DNA of 64,000 bases from Heterohyrax brucei (taxonomy: Eukaryota > Chordata > Mammalia > Hyracoidea > Procaviidae). Shown piece after piece: positions 33,975 to 44,584 of this stretch. A model generated the notes under the pieces. That model searched no databases. It was not told where the DNA came from and saw only the letters and a program-made list of their open reading frames with translations. The stretch is taken from positions 150,769,701-150,833,700 of the forward strand of contig CM053140.1 of NCBI GenBank assembly GCA_028571685.1, read 5' to 3'. Position 1 is the stretch's first letter. Each line of letters begins with the position of its first letter. Both the position numbers and the translations under genes were made by a program.

Positions 33975-34001
33975 CTTTGAGGAAGAGCTTCTTCCTCAAA
34001 G
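33975..34001. repeat. Perfect 12-bp hairpin with 3-nt loop
   Basis: CTTTGAGGAAGA, loop GCT, TCTTCCTCAAAG. It lies in the 5' region of the RTE LINE, just upstream of the coding part. Confidence 0.9.
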
Positions 34002-34059
34002 TAGAGTCAACCCTAATGATGTTGAATAAGTAGAGCTTTCAGGACCTTCATCTGATGAT

Positions 34060-36560
34060 TTGGCTCTACTCAAAAGGAGAAGAAACAGCTACAAATATCC
34101 ACTAATAATCAGAATATGGAATGCACAAAGCAGGAATCTAAGAAAACTGGAAATTATTAGAAATGAAACGGAACATACAAACATCAATGTCCCAGGCATT
34201 AGTGATCTGAAATGGGCTGGTATTGATTTTGAATCAAACACATGGTTTACTAAGCTGAGAATGAAAATTTGAAGAATAGTGCTGCACTCATCATTAAAAA
34301 AAATTCAAAATCTATACTGAATTACATAGGATAACATCCATACGCTTACATGTAAGGCCAGTTAATACCATATTATTCAAATTTATGCACCAGTCACTAT
34401 GGACAAAGATGAAGAAATGGAAGATTTTTACCAGCTTTTGTAGTCAGATATTGATCAAACATGCAATCTGGATGCACTGATAATTAATAGTAATTGGAAT
34501 GTAAAGTTGGAAACAAAGAAGAAGGATCAGTAGTTGAAAAATATAGCCTTGGTGATAGAAATGATGCCAGAGATTGTACGATAGAATTTTTGCAAGGTCA
34601 ATGACTTTTTCATTGCAAATATATTTTATCACCAACATAAAGAGTGACTATACTCATGGATCTCACCAGATGGAATACACAGGAGTCAAATCGACTATAT
34701 CTATGAAATGGAAGGAAAATCTCAGTACCATCATTTCAGAACAAGACCAGGTGCTGACTGTAGCACAGACCAGCTACTGCTCACATACAAGTTCTATCTG
34801 ATAATGAAGAAAATCAGAACAAGTCCATGAGAGCCAAAGTGTGACTTTGACTACATCTCACCTGCATTTAAAGACCATCTCAAGAACAGATTTGATGCAC
34901 TGAACACTAATGACTGAAGGCCAGGTGAGTTGTGGAATGACGTCAGAGACATGACACATGAAGAAAGCAAGAGGTCACCAGAAAAATAGGGAAGAGAAGA
35001 ACAAACTGAATGTCAGAAGAGACTGAGAAACTTGCTCTTGAAAGTTGAGTAGCTAGAACAAAAGGGTGAAGTGATGGAGTAAAAGACCTGAACAGAAGAT
35101 ATCAAAGGGTGGCTCCAGAAGACAAAGTAAAGCATTATAAAAACCAAAAAAAAAGGGAAGAACATGCTCTGCATTTCTCAAGATGAAAGAATCAAAGAAA
35201 AAAATCAAGTATGAAATTGCAATAGTGAAGAATTCTACAGGGAACACATAAATGACTCAATAAGCATTAAAAGAAGATGGGAGGAATGCTCAATCTTTAT
35301 AGCAGAAATAACTGGTTGCTATTCAACCTCTTCAAGAGGTAGCATATGTATAGGAACCAACGGTAGTGAAGGTGGAATTTGAAATTGCACTGAAGGCACT
35401 GGCAAAAAAACAAGACTCCAGGAAGTGATGGCATATCAACTGAGATGTTTCAAAAAATGGAACCAGCATGGAAAGTGCTCACTTGTCTATGCCAAGAAAA
35501 TTGGGAGATAGCTACCTGTCAAGCTGGTGGCAAAAGATCCATACTTATGCCTATTTCTAAGAAAGCTGATCCAACCAAATGTAGAAATTATTGAATAATA
35601 TCATTATTATCAAGTAAGTGTAAAATTTTGCTCAACATCATTCAAAGGTGACTGCAACAGCATTGATGGGGAATATCCAGAAATTCAAGTCAGATTCAGA
35701 AGAGGACATGGTAACAGGGATATTGTTTGCTGTCATATGGATCTTGGCTGAAAGCAGGGAATACTAGAAAGATGCTTACCAGTGTTTCACCAATTATTCC
35801 AAGACATTCCACTGGGTGGATCAGAAAAAATTATGGGTAACATTGTTAGGAAGGGCATGTGACAGGGTTGTAATCGTTCACATACCTTTTCAGTCTGTAT
35901 ACTGAGGAAATAATCCAGTAAGTCAGACTCTGTGAAGAAGAACAAATCATCAAGATTGGAAGAAGACACATTAGCAACCTGCATTATACAGAAGACAGCC
36001 TTGCTTGCTGAAAGTAGAGAGGATTTGAAACATTTACTGATGAAGATCAAAGATCACAGCCTTCAGTATGGGTTGCACTTCAAGATCAAGAAAACAAAAA
36101 ATCCTTACAACTGGACCAGTAAGCAACATCATGATAAATGGGGAAACTATTGAGATTATCAAGGATTTATTTTACTTGGATCTCCAATCAACAACCATGC
36201 AAGCAGCACTCAAGAAATCAAAAGATGCACTCCACTGAGAGAATTTGCTGCAAAAGACCTCTTAAAAGTGCTGAAAATAAAGATGTCACCTTGAAGACTA
36301 AGATGTGCCTGCCCTAAGCCATGGTATTTTTAGTCACATCATATTCATGCTAAAGCTGGACAGTAAGGAAGACAGAAGAAAAATTTACATCTTTCAATTG
36401 TGGTCTTGGAGAATAATATTGAACATACCATGGACTACCAAAAGGACAAACAAATCTGTTCTGGAGGAAGTACAACCCAAGTGCTCCCTGAAGGCATGGA
36501 TAGTGAGACTGCATCTTGTCTACTTTGGACATTTTTTTAGGAGGGATTAATCCCTCTCGA
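34060..36560 (+). pseudogene. RTE LINE endonuclease-reverse transcriptase remnant
   Basis: The original protein combined an apurinic-like endonuclease with a reverse transcriptase. The N-terminal start of the endonuclease is readable at 34060-34272: IRIWNAQSRNLRKLEIIRNE and VPGISDLKWAGIDF, matching the RTE pattern of N-RS---KLE followed by GISELKW. The RT C-terminal part is at 35932-36153: LAESREDLKHLLMKIKDHSL and GLHFKIKKTKN, which follow the catalytic Y-DD block. That block itself is degraded here ('cattatacagaagacagcc'). Many stops and shifts lie between, so no product is possible. Confidence 0.8.
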
Positions 36561-36861
36561 AGGACATCATGGTTAGTAAAATAGAGAGTCAGCAAAAAAG
36601 GGGAAGACCCACAAGGAGATGGATTCAACGTAAGCATAAAAATGATTGTGGGCATGGCATAGGAAGGGACAGTGTTTAGTCCTGTTGTGCATAGGTTCGA
36701 TGTGACTTGGAACTGATTTGAATATACCTATCAACAACAGCCAGGTTAACAGGTAACATTGACTATCACACTAGGCAGGACAAATGCACATTTGGGGAGG
36801 CAAACTAATAAGCAGCTTAGTACAGTAAGGTAAGTGCAATGATAAAAAAAATCAAATCAAA

Positions 36862-37030
36862 GGAAAACAGACCCATTGTCACTGAGTCAATTCTGACTCG
36901 GCAATCTTATAGAACAGAGTAGAACAGTCCTGTAGGGTTTTCAACCCTGTAATCCTTGTGGCAGAAGATTGTCACATTTTTCTCCCTCGGAGTAATCTGT
37001 TGATCTCTTTTGTGGGTGTGATACATCCAA
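36862..37030 (-). mobile_element. AfroSINE-type SINE, long variant, antisense
   Basis: 'cagacccattgtcactgagt', 'atagaacagagtagaacagt', 'ttttcaaccctgtaatcctt' (the extra block), 'ggcagaagattgtcacattt' and 'ctcggagtaatctgttgatc'. Confidence 0.85.
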
Positions 37031-37430
37031 GGGACACAGGTGCTGCACTTCCTAGCTGGCAGAGCCACGCAGCTATCTAGGAGGCATCTGAGTTAGAACA
37101 GCGGGGAGAACTAGGGGGTGGGGAGCATGTCTTGGCTTGCCACCGGGGACTCTGTCCTCTACTGAAACCTCCGTAGTTTTTCTGTCCCATGCTCCTTGTC
37201 TGCCCATCTCTGACAGATATCCACGAAGGTAAATCCGCACTAGATTAGCTGATAGGGAATTTTCTCTCTTGTGTCTTCTTACTTTCTGTTTTCTGTCAGT
37301 TTTGTATTCGTTTTTGGCTAAGATCTTTATCTCTTCATTGGCTACTTTACGTTTCAGGATTGATGATCTCTGTTTTAGTTAGCTTTGTGTGTCTTTGCCG
37401 TGGAAGGACAGTGTGGTGCTTTCTTCTATG
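37031..37430 (-). mobile_element. Possible L1 5' UTR fragment
   Basis: 'ttctgttttctgtcagtttt' and 'ctacttttacgt'-like text followed by 'gtttcaggattgatgatctc' recall the reverse of the L1 5' UTR at 26990-27090 ('agagtttcagaactgatgtt'). The match is weak. Confidence 0.35.
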
Positions 37431-38794
37431 GTTCCATGTAGGCCAGAAGTCCGTAACTTCAAATGTCAACTGGCATCTACTTTAGGGACTGGTTAAGTGT
37501 ATAGGACACAATGGAATAAAACTAGAAATCAGTAGTAGAAAGTAACACGAAATTTTCCAGATACTTGGAAGCTAAGGTGCTTCCAACTAATCTGAGTCAA
37601 AGAGGAAGTCTCAAAGTGAATGAAAAAATATATTGAACTGAATGAAAATGAGAATGCAACACAGAACTCACGGGATTTAGTTAAAGCACCACAAAGAAGG
37701 AAATTAAAAAGAAATGTTATAAAGATAAATTTACATATCGAACAATATTTTGCCAATTAAAAATTTTTCACATCTAAGTTTAGTGACGCTGATTATATTA
37801 ATCATGTGGGAAAAAGTGAGTTTTCACATCAGTAATCAGAGCTTCTACCACAAGAATCTAGAAAGCTAAGAGCAAAATAAACTTAGTCCAGCAGAAGGAA
37901 GGAAGTAATTAAAATAAGAGCATAAATCAATTAAATTGAGGCAGGGAAGAAGAGGAAATCAGTGAAACAAAGAAATAGTTCTGTGAAACAGTGAGTAAAA
38001 ATTGACAAACTAATAATATGACAGAGTGATAGAGAGAGAGAGGAAACAAAAAGAGAGCAAAGACACTAGTTTCTCATATTAGAAGTTAAACAAACAGAAG
38101 CTGTAGACACAGATCTTGGAGACATTAAAAGCATATAATAGAATACTATGGCACAATTCTACACACATAAATTCAGCAAGATAGAAAACAATGAACTCAT
38201 TCTAGAAAAAAAATGCAATAATCCATCAAATATTAGACATATAATTTATGTAGCTCTATAACTATTAAAAAAATGAATGCATAGTTATAAAACACCCAAA
38301 AAGAAAATGTCTAGGTCTAGATAAATTTACTAGAGAATTCTAACACACATTTAAAGGAGAATTCTATACAATCTATTTCACAAAATAGAAGAGGAAAGAA
38401 CATTTCTAAATTTAATATTATCATTAGTTTATAGCTAATATTACCCTGATGCTAAACCAGGCAAAGACTGTATCAAAATCAAAGACTACAGAAGTATATC
38501 CTTCATGAACATAGACACAGAAGTTCTTAATACTTTAGTAAATGGAATTCAACAATATATGAAAACGTACATCCTGACCAAGTGGGGTTTACTGCAGATA
38601 TGCAAGGCTGGTTCAACATTTCAAAACAAAAAAGTCAATGTAACTCACTATATTAAATAGGTTAAAGAAGAAAAAAATATATTTCATGGACATGTAAAGC
38701 AATGCAGAAAAATTTAGCACCCATTCATGACAAAAAAGTATAGAGGAACAAGTTATTTAAGCTGGTGAAAAGCATTTATAAAAATCTACAATTA

Positions 38795-38813
38795 ACGGCA
38801 CTTGGCTTGGCTT
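38795..38813 (+). repeat. SINE/RTE tail-only insertion, about 19 bp
   Basis: 'cggcacttggcttggctt' lies in old L1 ORF2 sequence where related L1 text continues without it. The flanks share only TTAA, so the duplication is unclear. Confidence 0.6.
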
Positions 38814-38887
38814 AATAATGTAAGACTGAATAACAAAGTAAGGATGCTAGCTATTACCATTCTTATTCAACACGGTGATACAAATTT

Positions 38888-39389
38888 TGTTTTAGTCAGC
38901 TAGGCTGCTCTAACAGAAATACCACAGAGTGGATGGCTTTAACAAAGAAAGATTTATTCTTACACAATCTGGTAGGTTGCAAGTCCATATTCAGGGTGTC
39001 CACTCCAGGGGAAGACTTTCCCCTTGTCAGCTCTGGAGGAAAGTCCAGTATTGCATCAGTCTTTGTCCAGGGAGCGTCCTGAAGCAAGAATCTCTGGTCT
39101 GAAGGATGCGCTCTGCTCCCGGTGCTGCTTGCTTGATGGTAGCGAGGTTCTCAAATTGTCCTTTGTTTCTTTTTCCTTTTATTCCTTGTAAGCTAAAAGC
39201 ATTAAGGGTGGGGCAAGCCATACTCCAGGGAAACTCCCCCCTACAGCAGGAATTTACAGCCCCACACTAATCCTTTAACATACAGATTAGCAAAACCACG
39301 CAATGGAGGAGAGTCCCAAGATATGGGGAACTGTATCCCAGCCACGTGGCTGCACACATTTTTGCGGGGACACAATTCCAACCATGACA
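38888..39389 (-). repeat. Solo LTR, MaLR-like, inserted in old L1
   Basis: In reverse it starts TGTCATGGTTGGAATTGTGTC and ends AGCTGACTAAAACA, the same family as the LTRs at 2714 and 33560. Flanks AATTT (38883-38887) and AATTC (39390-39394) form a 5-bp duplication, and L1 text rejoins across it ('gatacaaattc' then 'taaccagtgcaataagg'). Confidence 0.85.
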
Positions 39390-40415
39390 AATTCTAACCA
39401 GTGCAATAAGGTAAGCAAAAGACATATACGTCAGAAAGAAATAAAGCTGCCCTTATTTGCAGATGACATGATTGTCTACCTAGCACTCTAAGAGAATATC
39501 CGAAAAAGGCTCCTAGAACAAAATGAGTTCAGAACGCAGCAAGATATGAGATAAACATACATACAAAAATTCTATTTCTATACACTAACAGTTCACATGA
39601 GGGTACCAGGGTTATAATACTATTTGCATTTACTCAAAAAAGGGAAATATTTATATGTAAATTTAATAACAAAACAAAGCATGATCAAGACACTTGTGCT
39701 TAAAACTACACAGTACTGATAAAAGAAATCTATGAAGATCTAAAGGGAAAAAGTACAGTATTACTTGAACTGAAGACTCAAAATCGTAAGACTGTCAGTA
39801 TCCCTAAATGGGTAGGTATATAGTTTTAACACAGTCCCTATCGAAATGTCCTGGTATTTTATTGTTCTAGACAAGATTATTTAAAAATTTATATGGGAAG
39901 GCTAAGGAATTAGAATTGCTAAAGCAACTCGGAAAAGGAAGAATAAAGTAAGAGGAATCAGTCTACTTATTTCGAAGACTTGTTATGTAGTACAGTAATC
40001 AAAACTGTAGAAGTAGTGGAGGGATAGATACATAGATTCCAAAACAGAAGAGAAAATCCAGAAATATACTAACACAAATACATCAAATTGATTTTTGACA
40101 AAAACAATTGAATGCAAGAAAAATAGTCTTTTCAAGAAATAGATCTAGAGAAATCCGATATCCATGGGGGTGGTGGGTGACCTTTGCCCTACATTTCCAT
40201 TATGTAAAAATGAACCCAACATGGATGAAATATTTAAATGTAGAACTATACATTTTTTAGGAAAACACTAGAAAATATTCCAAATAATAAATCATCAAAA
40301 GTATTTTTTTCTGTAAAAGACTATAAGGAAATGAAAAGGAAAGCTACTGAGTGGGAAAAATGTTTGCAAATCACATATATAACATAGTTATTTTACATTT
40401 TACTATGTAAAATAA

Positions 40416-40580
40416 TACACCAGCTCCTCCTTAGAAAGTCTATAGGGAAGCTCTACTCTTTCCTATAGGTTCCTTATGAAATGGGTTTGAGTTTTTTAAA
40501 CTTATTCCTTAGTGGATGCAGAAATACCTTTGATCTTTTAGCCCATCAAAGACAACAACAAGGAGATTTTATAGGATTAA
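40416..40580 (+). mobile_element. 5'-truncated SINE carrying 75 bp of foreign 3' sequence
   Basis: It has the SINE 3' half ('accagctcctccttagaaag' to 'atgggtttgagttttttaaa') followed by about 75 bp ('cttattccttagtggatgca', 'gatcttttagcccatcaaag', 'acaacaacaaggagatttta'). The same 75 bp follows another SINE, inverted, at 41805-41880. The whole unit lies between copies of ATTTTACAT-TTTA-TATGTAAAA (40390-40414 and 40581-40606), so SINE and extra sequence inserted together. Confidence 0.75.
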
Positions 40581-41114
40581 ATTTTACATATTTATTATGT
40601 AAAACAACTAAAGAACATTTAAAACACAATTGTGGAAAACAAAACTGATTAGAAAATAAGCGAAAGAAATCAAAAGACATTTCACCACAGGGGCTATACA
40701 GATGGCAAATAAGCACCTGAGAAGATGTTCAACATCATTAGGTTTTAGAGTAATGTATATTAAATGACACTGAGGTCTTACTATAAATATCTGGTGAAAA
40801 TGTAAAATAGTGACAACTCTAAATGCTAGTAATGATGTCAAATAACTGGATTTCTCACACATTTCTAAGGAATTATAAAGTATTACAGTCACTCCAGAAA
40901 ATTGCTTGATAGTTTCTTATAAAACTAAGTATGCTGCTATCATACCAGAAGTTGCAGTCGCAGACATTTATTTCAGAGAAATGAAGACTTGAGTTTCTGC
41001 AAAAACCCTGTATGTAAACATCCAAAGTAACTTTATTTGTAATAGCCAAGATTGTCCTTCAGTGAGTGAGGGTTTAAATGCTACGTCCATGCGTTGGAAT
41101 ACTCCAAAAAACAA

Positions 41115-41256
41115 AAACAAAACAGAACAAACCCATTGTCTTTGCGTCGATTCCCTATAGGACAGAGTAGAATTCCCTCATACAGTGTCCAAGGAGGGCC
41201 TGGTGGATTCAAACTGTCTGCCTTTGGATTAGCAGATGTAACACTTAATCACTACT
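41115..41256 (-). mobile_element. AfroSINE-type SINE, antisense
   Basis: 'acaaacccattgtctttgcg', 'tataggacagagtagaattc', 'tgtccaaggagggcctggtg' and 'tttggattagcagatgtaac'. Inserted in the old L1 3' UTR. Confidence 0.9.
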
Positions 41257-41716
41257 TCTTAAGAATAAAAGGGAGTATCTGTTGTCACCTGCAACAACCA
41301 TGTAAATCTCCAGCTAACTATGCTGGTGGGAAAGGCTATTTACATAATGTTCTTGAATTAAAAATGTTCTAGAAATGGAGAAGAGGGGCTGCCGAGAGTT
41401 AAGGAGGAAGTGAAGGAAGGAGAAAGCAGCTGTGGTTATGAAAAGTCGAGATGAGGGATCATTGTGGAGATGGAAATGTTCTGAACCTTGATTATATGAA
41501 GGTCAAGGTCCTGATTCTGATGATGTGTTATAATCTTGCAAAATGTCACTGCTGAGGAGACTAGGTAAAGTGTACATGGAATTTCTGTGTATTATTTCTA
41601 CAACTGTATGTGAATTTACAACTATATTACAATAAAAAGTTCAGTTACAAAAAGAAAAACTGACAATCAGAAATGCCATTTTCATCTGTAAAAATAAAAT
41701 TGATTCCATTGTTGAT

Positions 41717-41751
41717 CCTATTCGATGCCACTTGGCTTGGCTTTGCTTGGC
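41717..41751 (+). repeat. SINE/RTE tail-only insertion, 35 bp, with TSD
   Basis: 'cctattcgatgccacttggc' and 'ttggctttgcttggc' between two exact copies of TTGTTGAT (41709-41716 and 41752-41759). The tail shows repeated CTTGG units. Confidence 0.8.
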
Positions 41752-41804
41752 TTGTTGATGTATTTCCAGGCGGAAGTTACATTGTGTGAGCAAAATTTTT
41801 CATT

Positions 41805-42030
41805 CTATAAAATCTACTTCTTGATGTCTTTGATGGGCTAAAAGATCTAAGTTAATTCCACATCCACTAAGGAGTAAATTTATAAAAGCCAAACCTATTT
41901 CATAATGACCCTATAGACAAGAGTAGGACTGCCCCATAGAATTTCTAAGGAGGGGTTTGGTGGATTAGAACTGACCAGTTTTGGTTAGCAGCTAAATTCT
42001 TAACCACTGGATCCTCAGGGCTCCAAGGAA
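41805..42030 (-). mobile_element. SINE with the same 75-bp 3' extension, antisense
   Basis: The antisense SINE body (41883-42025: 'ccaaacctatttcataatga', 'aagagtaggactgccccata', 'tttggttagcagctaaattc') is joined on its 3' side to 'ccacatccactaaggagtaa' and 'ctttgatgggctaaaagatc'. These are the reverse complement of the extension at 40500-40577. This copy holds the longer SINE body. Confidence 0.75.
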
Positions 42031-42134
42031 TAACCAGAACACTTAGTTGTGCTTATGGAGAAACTATACCTAGAATAAGAGGCAGCTGTTTGGATAAAAT
42101 AAGGAAATATTTAGTAATTTTAAATCGGAAAAGG

Positions 42135-43195
42135 TATATCTTTTCACCATACTTATTCAGTCAGTCCTTCTGCTGAGTAAATGTGAAAAGCTGGACTATA
42201 CAAAGAAGATTGGAGGAATACTTATTAACAGTCTACATTATGCAAATGATACAACTTTGCTTGCTGAAAGTGAAGACAACTTGAAGCACTTGCTGATGAA
42301 GAGCAAAGACTACAGCCTTCAGTTTGGATTATACCTCAACATAAAGAAACAATCCTAACAATTTCGCCAATAAATAACATCATGGAAAACACAGAAAAGA
42401 CAAGTTGTCAAGAATTTCATTTTACTTGGATCCATAATCAACACCTACAGAAGCAGCAGTCAGGAAATCAAGTGCTGTACTATATCAGGCAAATCTGCTG
42501 TAAAAGACCTTTTTAAAACTTTAAAAAGCAAGTATTTTACTTTGATGATTGAGGTGCACCTGACCCAAATCATGTTATTTTCAATTGCCTCATATGCAAG
42601 AAATTGAATAACGAAGACTGAATTGCAATGAATCAGGAAGACTGAATAAGAACTGATGCCTTTGAATTATCGTGTTGGCAAAGAAAGCTGAACATATCAC
42701 AGACTGTTAGAAGAATGGAGCTCTCGTGGTACAGTGATTAAGAGCTCAGGTGCTAAACAAAAGGTCAGCAATTTACATCACCACCTTCTCCTTGGAAACC
42801 TTACAGGGAAGTTCTGCTCTGTCCTGTTGCTGTGTTTATTAGGGTTGCTTCAAACTGACTTGATGGCAAGGAGTTTGGGTCTTTTTCTTTTGAGGTCAAA
42901 AGAATGAGCAAGTCTTGCAAGACATATAACCAGAATTTTCCTTAGAAGCAAGAATAGTGAGAATTTATCTTGCTTACTTTGGACATGTTATCAGAAGGGA
43001 CCAGTCCCTAGAGAAGGACATCATTCCTGGTAATGTATAGTACAGAGTCAGTGAAAAAGAAGATGACCCCTCAGTGAGACAGACAGACATTGTGGCTACA
43101 ACAGTGGACTCACACATACTTACTGTGGTGAGAACTATTGTTCTGCTATACGTAGGGTTGGTATGAGTTGGAATTAACTTGACAGCACGATGAAA
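42135..43195 (+). mobile_element. RTE (BovB-like) LINE, 3' part (copy 2)
   Basis: Reads as the RT C-terminal part: 'cagtctacattatgcaaatg' then 'atacaactttgcttgctgaa', giving LHYANDTTLLAESEDNLKHL, in which the YADD catalytic motif has become YAND. A SINE interrupts it at 42718-42890. It ends at 'tagggttggtatgagttgga' and 'attaacttgacagcacgatg', which resembles the SINE 3' domain. Confidence 0.85.
42718..42890 (+). mobile_element. AfroSINE-type SINE in RTE copy 2
   Basis: 'gagctctcgtggtacagtga', 'ctaaacaaaaggtcagcaat', 'cctcctccttggaaacc'-like text and 'cttgatggcaaggagtttgg'. The flanks AGAAGAATG and AAAAGAATG are a likely duplication; RTE copy 3 reads 'ccagaagaatgagcgagtg' without the insertion. 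Confidence 0.85.
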
Positions 43196-43784
43196 CAAGA
43201 GATAACTTATTACTACAAAGATTTGACTTTTTGTTTCTTTCTACTGAATAAAGGTGGAAAAAAGATGATGAAAATGAATTACAAATGAAGGACACATTTT
43301 TTATGCTTGTGATCCTCTGTGTAGTGCTGAGAGTACTGCCGTAACAGAGTTTTCCTTAGTAAATAGGTCAGTGGTAATGCTGCACTTCTGGAACTGGTCT
43401 CTAAGCCATCTTCAGTTTTTTCTACTAATTTTTATGATTAGAATATTTTATAAAACTCTATTAGTCATTAAAATAGTCATTTCTTGAATAACGAAGCTCT
43501 GGAAAAGTGCTCTGTACAACCTATGGAGATTTTGCCATTTAAAAATGTTGTAGTCTTGTTACATTTATGCCTTAAAAATACAAGTTATAATTAAACGCTG
43601 TATTTTCAAGAAGCTTTAGGACTCTTCAGGCTACGTATAGAGAAATGGTTTGTTTAAAGCAGTCAATCTATTTCCACTTCTTCACTTTACGGTTGAGGCT
43701 CGGATGCCAATTGCCAAGTGATTTCCCTTATGTCACAAGAACAGTAACGACAGAAACAGTTCTCAGATACAGTACTTTCGTTAT
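43196..43784. other. Unassigned stretch, possible MIR at 43668-43765
   Basis: 'ttacggttgaggctcggatg' and 'aagtgatttcccttatgtca' recall the MIR core ('gaggctcagagaggttaagt', then 'cacacag'). The rest is unassigned. Confidence 0.35.
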
Positions 43785-43801
43785 TTTAGAGTTATTTCTG
43801 G

Positions 43802-44567
43802 TCACAACTTGCTTGCTGAAAGGGAAGAGGACTTCAAACACTTGCTGATGAAGATCAGAGACTGCAGCCTTTAGTATGCAGTATATCTCAACATAAAGAA
43901 GACAAAATCCTCTCAACTGACCAGTAAGTAATACCATGACAAATGGAGAAAAGACTGACATTGACAAGATTTCATTTTACTTGGATACACAATCAATGCC
44001 TATGGAAGCAGCAGTCAAGACATCAAGCTACTCATTGCACTGGGCAAATCTGGTGCAAAAGTTCTCTTTATAGTGTTAAAAAGCAAAGATATCACCTGAA
44101 GGACTAAGGTAGAGTGAATCAATCCATAATGTTTTTAATTACTTCACATGCATATGAAAGCTGGAAAATGAATAAGGAGGAATGAAGAACAGATTCCTTT
44201 CAGTTGAGGTGATTGAAGAAGAATGTTGAATACGCCGTGGACTGCCAGAAGAATGAGCGAGTGTTTCTTGGAAGAAGTACAATCAGAGTGTTCATTAGAA
44301 GTGCAAATGTTGAGACTTTATGTCACATACTTGTGTGCATTATTGGAGGGACCAGTCCCTGGAGAAGGACATCGTGTTGGTAGAGTAGAAGGTGAATGAA
44401 AAAGGGGAAAACCCTCAACGAAATGGACTGACACAGCATCTTCAACAATGGGCTTAAATGTAACGATGAGTGGAAGGATGGCACAGGACCGGGCAGTGTT
44501 TCATTCTGTTGCACATGGGACTGTTACAAATTAGAGCTGACTTGATAGCACTTAAGAGCAGTAACAA
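43802..44567 (+). mobile_element. RTE (BovB-like) LINE, 5'-truncated (copy 3), with TSD
   Basis: The last 766 bp of an RTE: 'gcttgctgaaagggaagagg', 'acttgctgatgaagatcaga', 'cttgcatat'-like text, and the 3' end 'ttctgttgcacatgggactg' to 'cttgatagcacttaagagca' and 'gtaacaa'. Host TTTAGAGTTATTTCTGG (43785-43801) and TTTAGAATTATTCCTGG (44568-44584) form a 17-bp duplication with two changes. Confidence 0.9.
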
Positions 44568-44584
44568 TTTAGAATTATTCCTGG

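Larger units (their letters stand above)
33695..36745 (+). mobile_element. RTE (BovB-like) LINE, nearly full length
   Basis: A single element of about 3.05 kb, close to the usual RTE size of about 3.2 kb. A 5' region (33695-34050) precedes an endonuclease and reverse transcriptase coding region (34060-36560). The 3' end is 'gcataggttcgatgtgactt' followed by 'atcaacaacagcc', an RTE-type AAC-rich tail. The two further copies at 42.1 and 43.8 kb align with its 3' half. It starts directly after the LTR fragment. Confidence 0.8.
37431..41645 (+). mobile_element. Old L1M-type LINE, ORF2 and 3' UTR
   Basis: A 4.2-kb plus-strand L1. ORF2 text begins near 37500 and reaches the RT region: 'gaccaagtggggtttactgc' (38577), then after an LTR insertion the catalytic-site remnant LPLFADDMIVYLAL (39450-39490, equivalent to the FADD block). 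The C-terminal region runs to about 41090, and the 3' UTR ends at 'caactatattacaataaaaa' near 41640. Insertions in it are a SINE tail (38795), an LTR (38888-39389), a truncated SINE with extra tail (40416-40580) and a SINE (41115-41256). Stops are very frequent. Confidence 0.8.
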
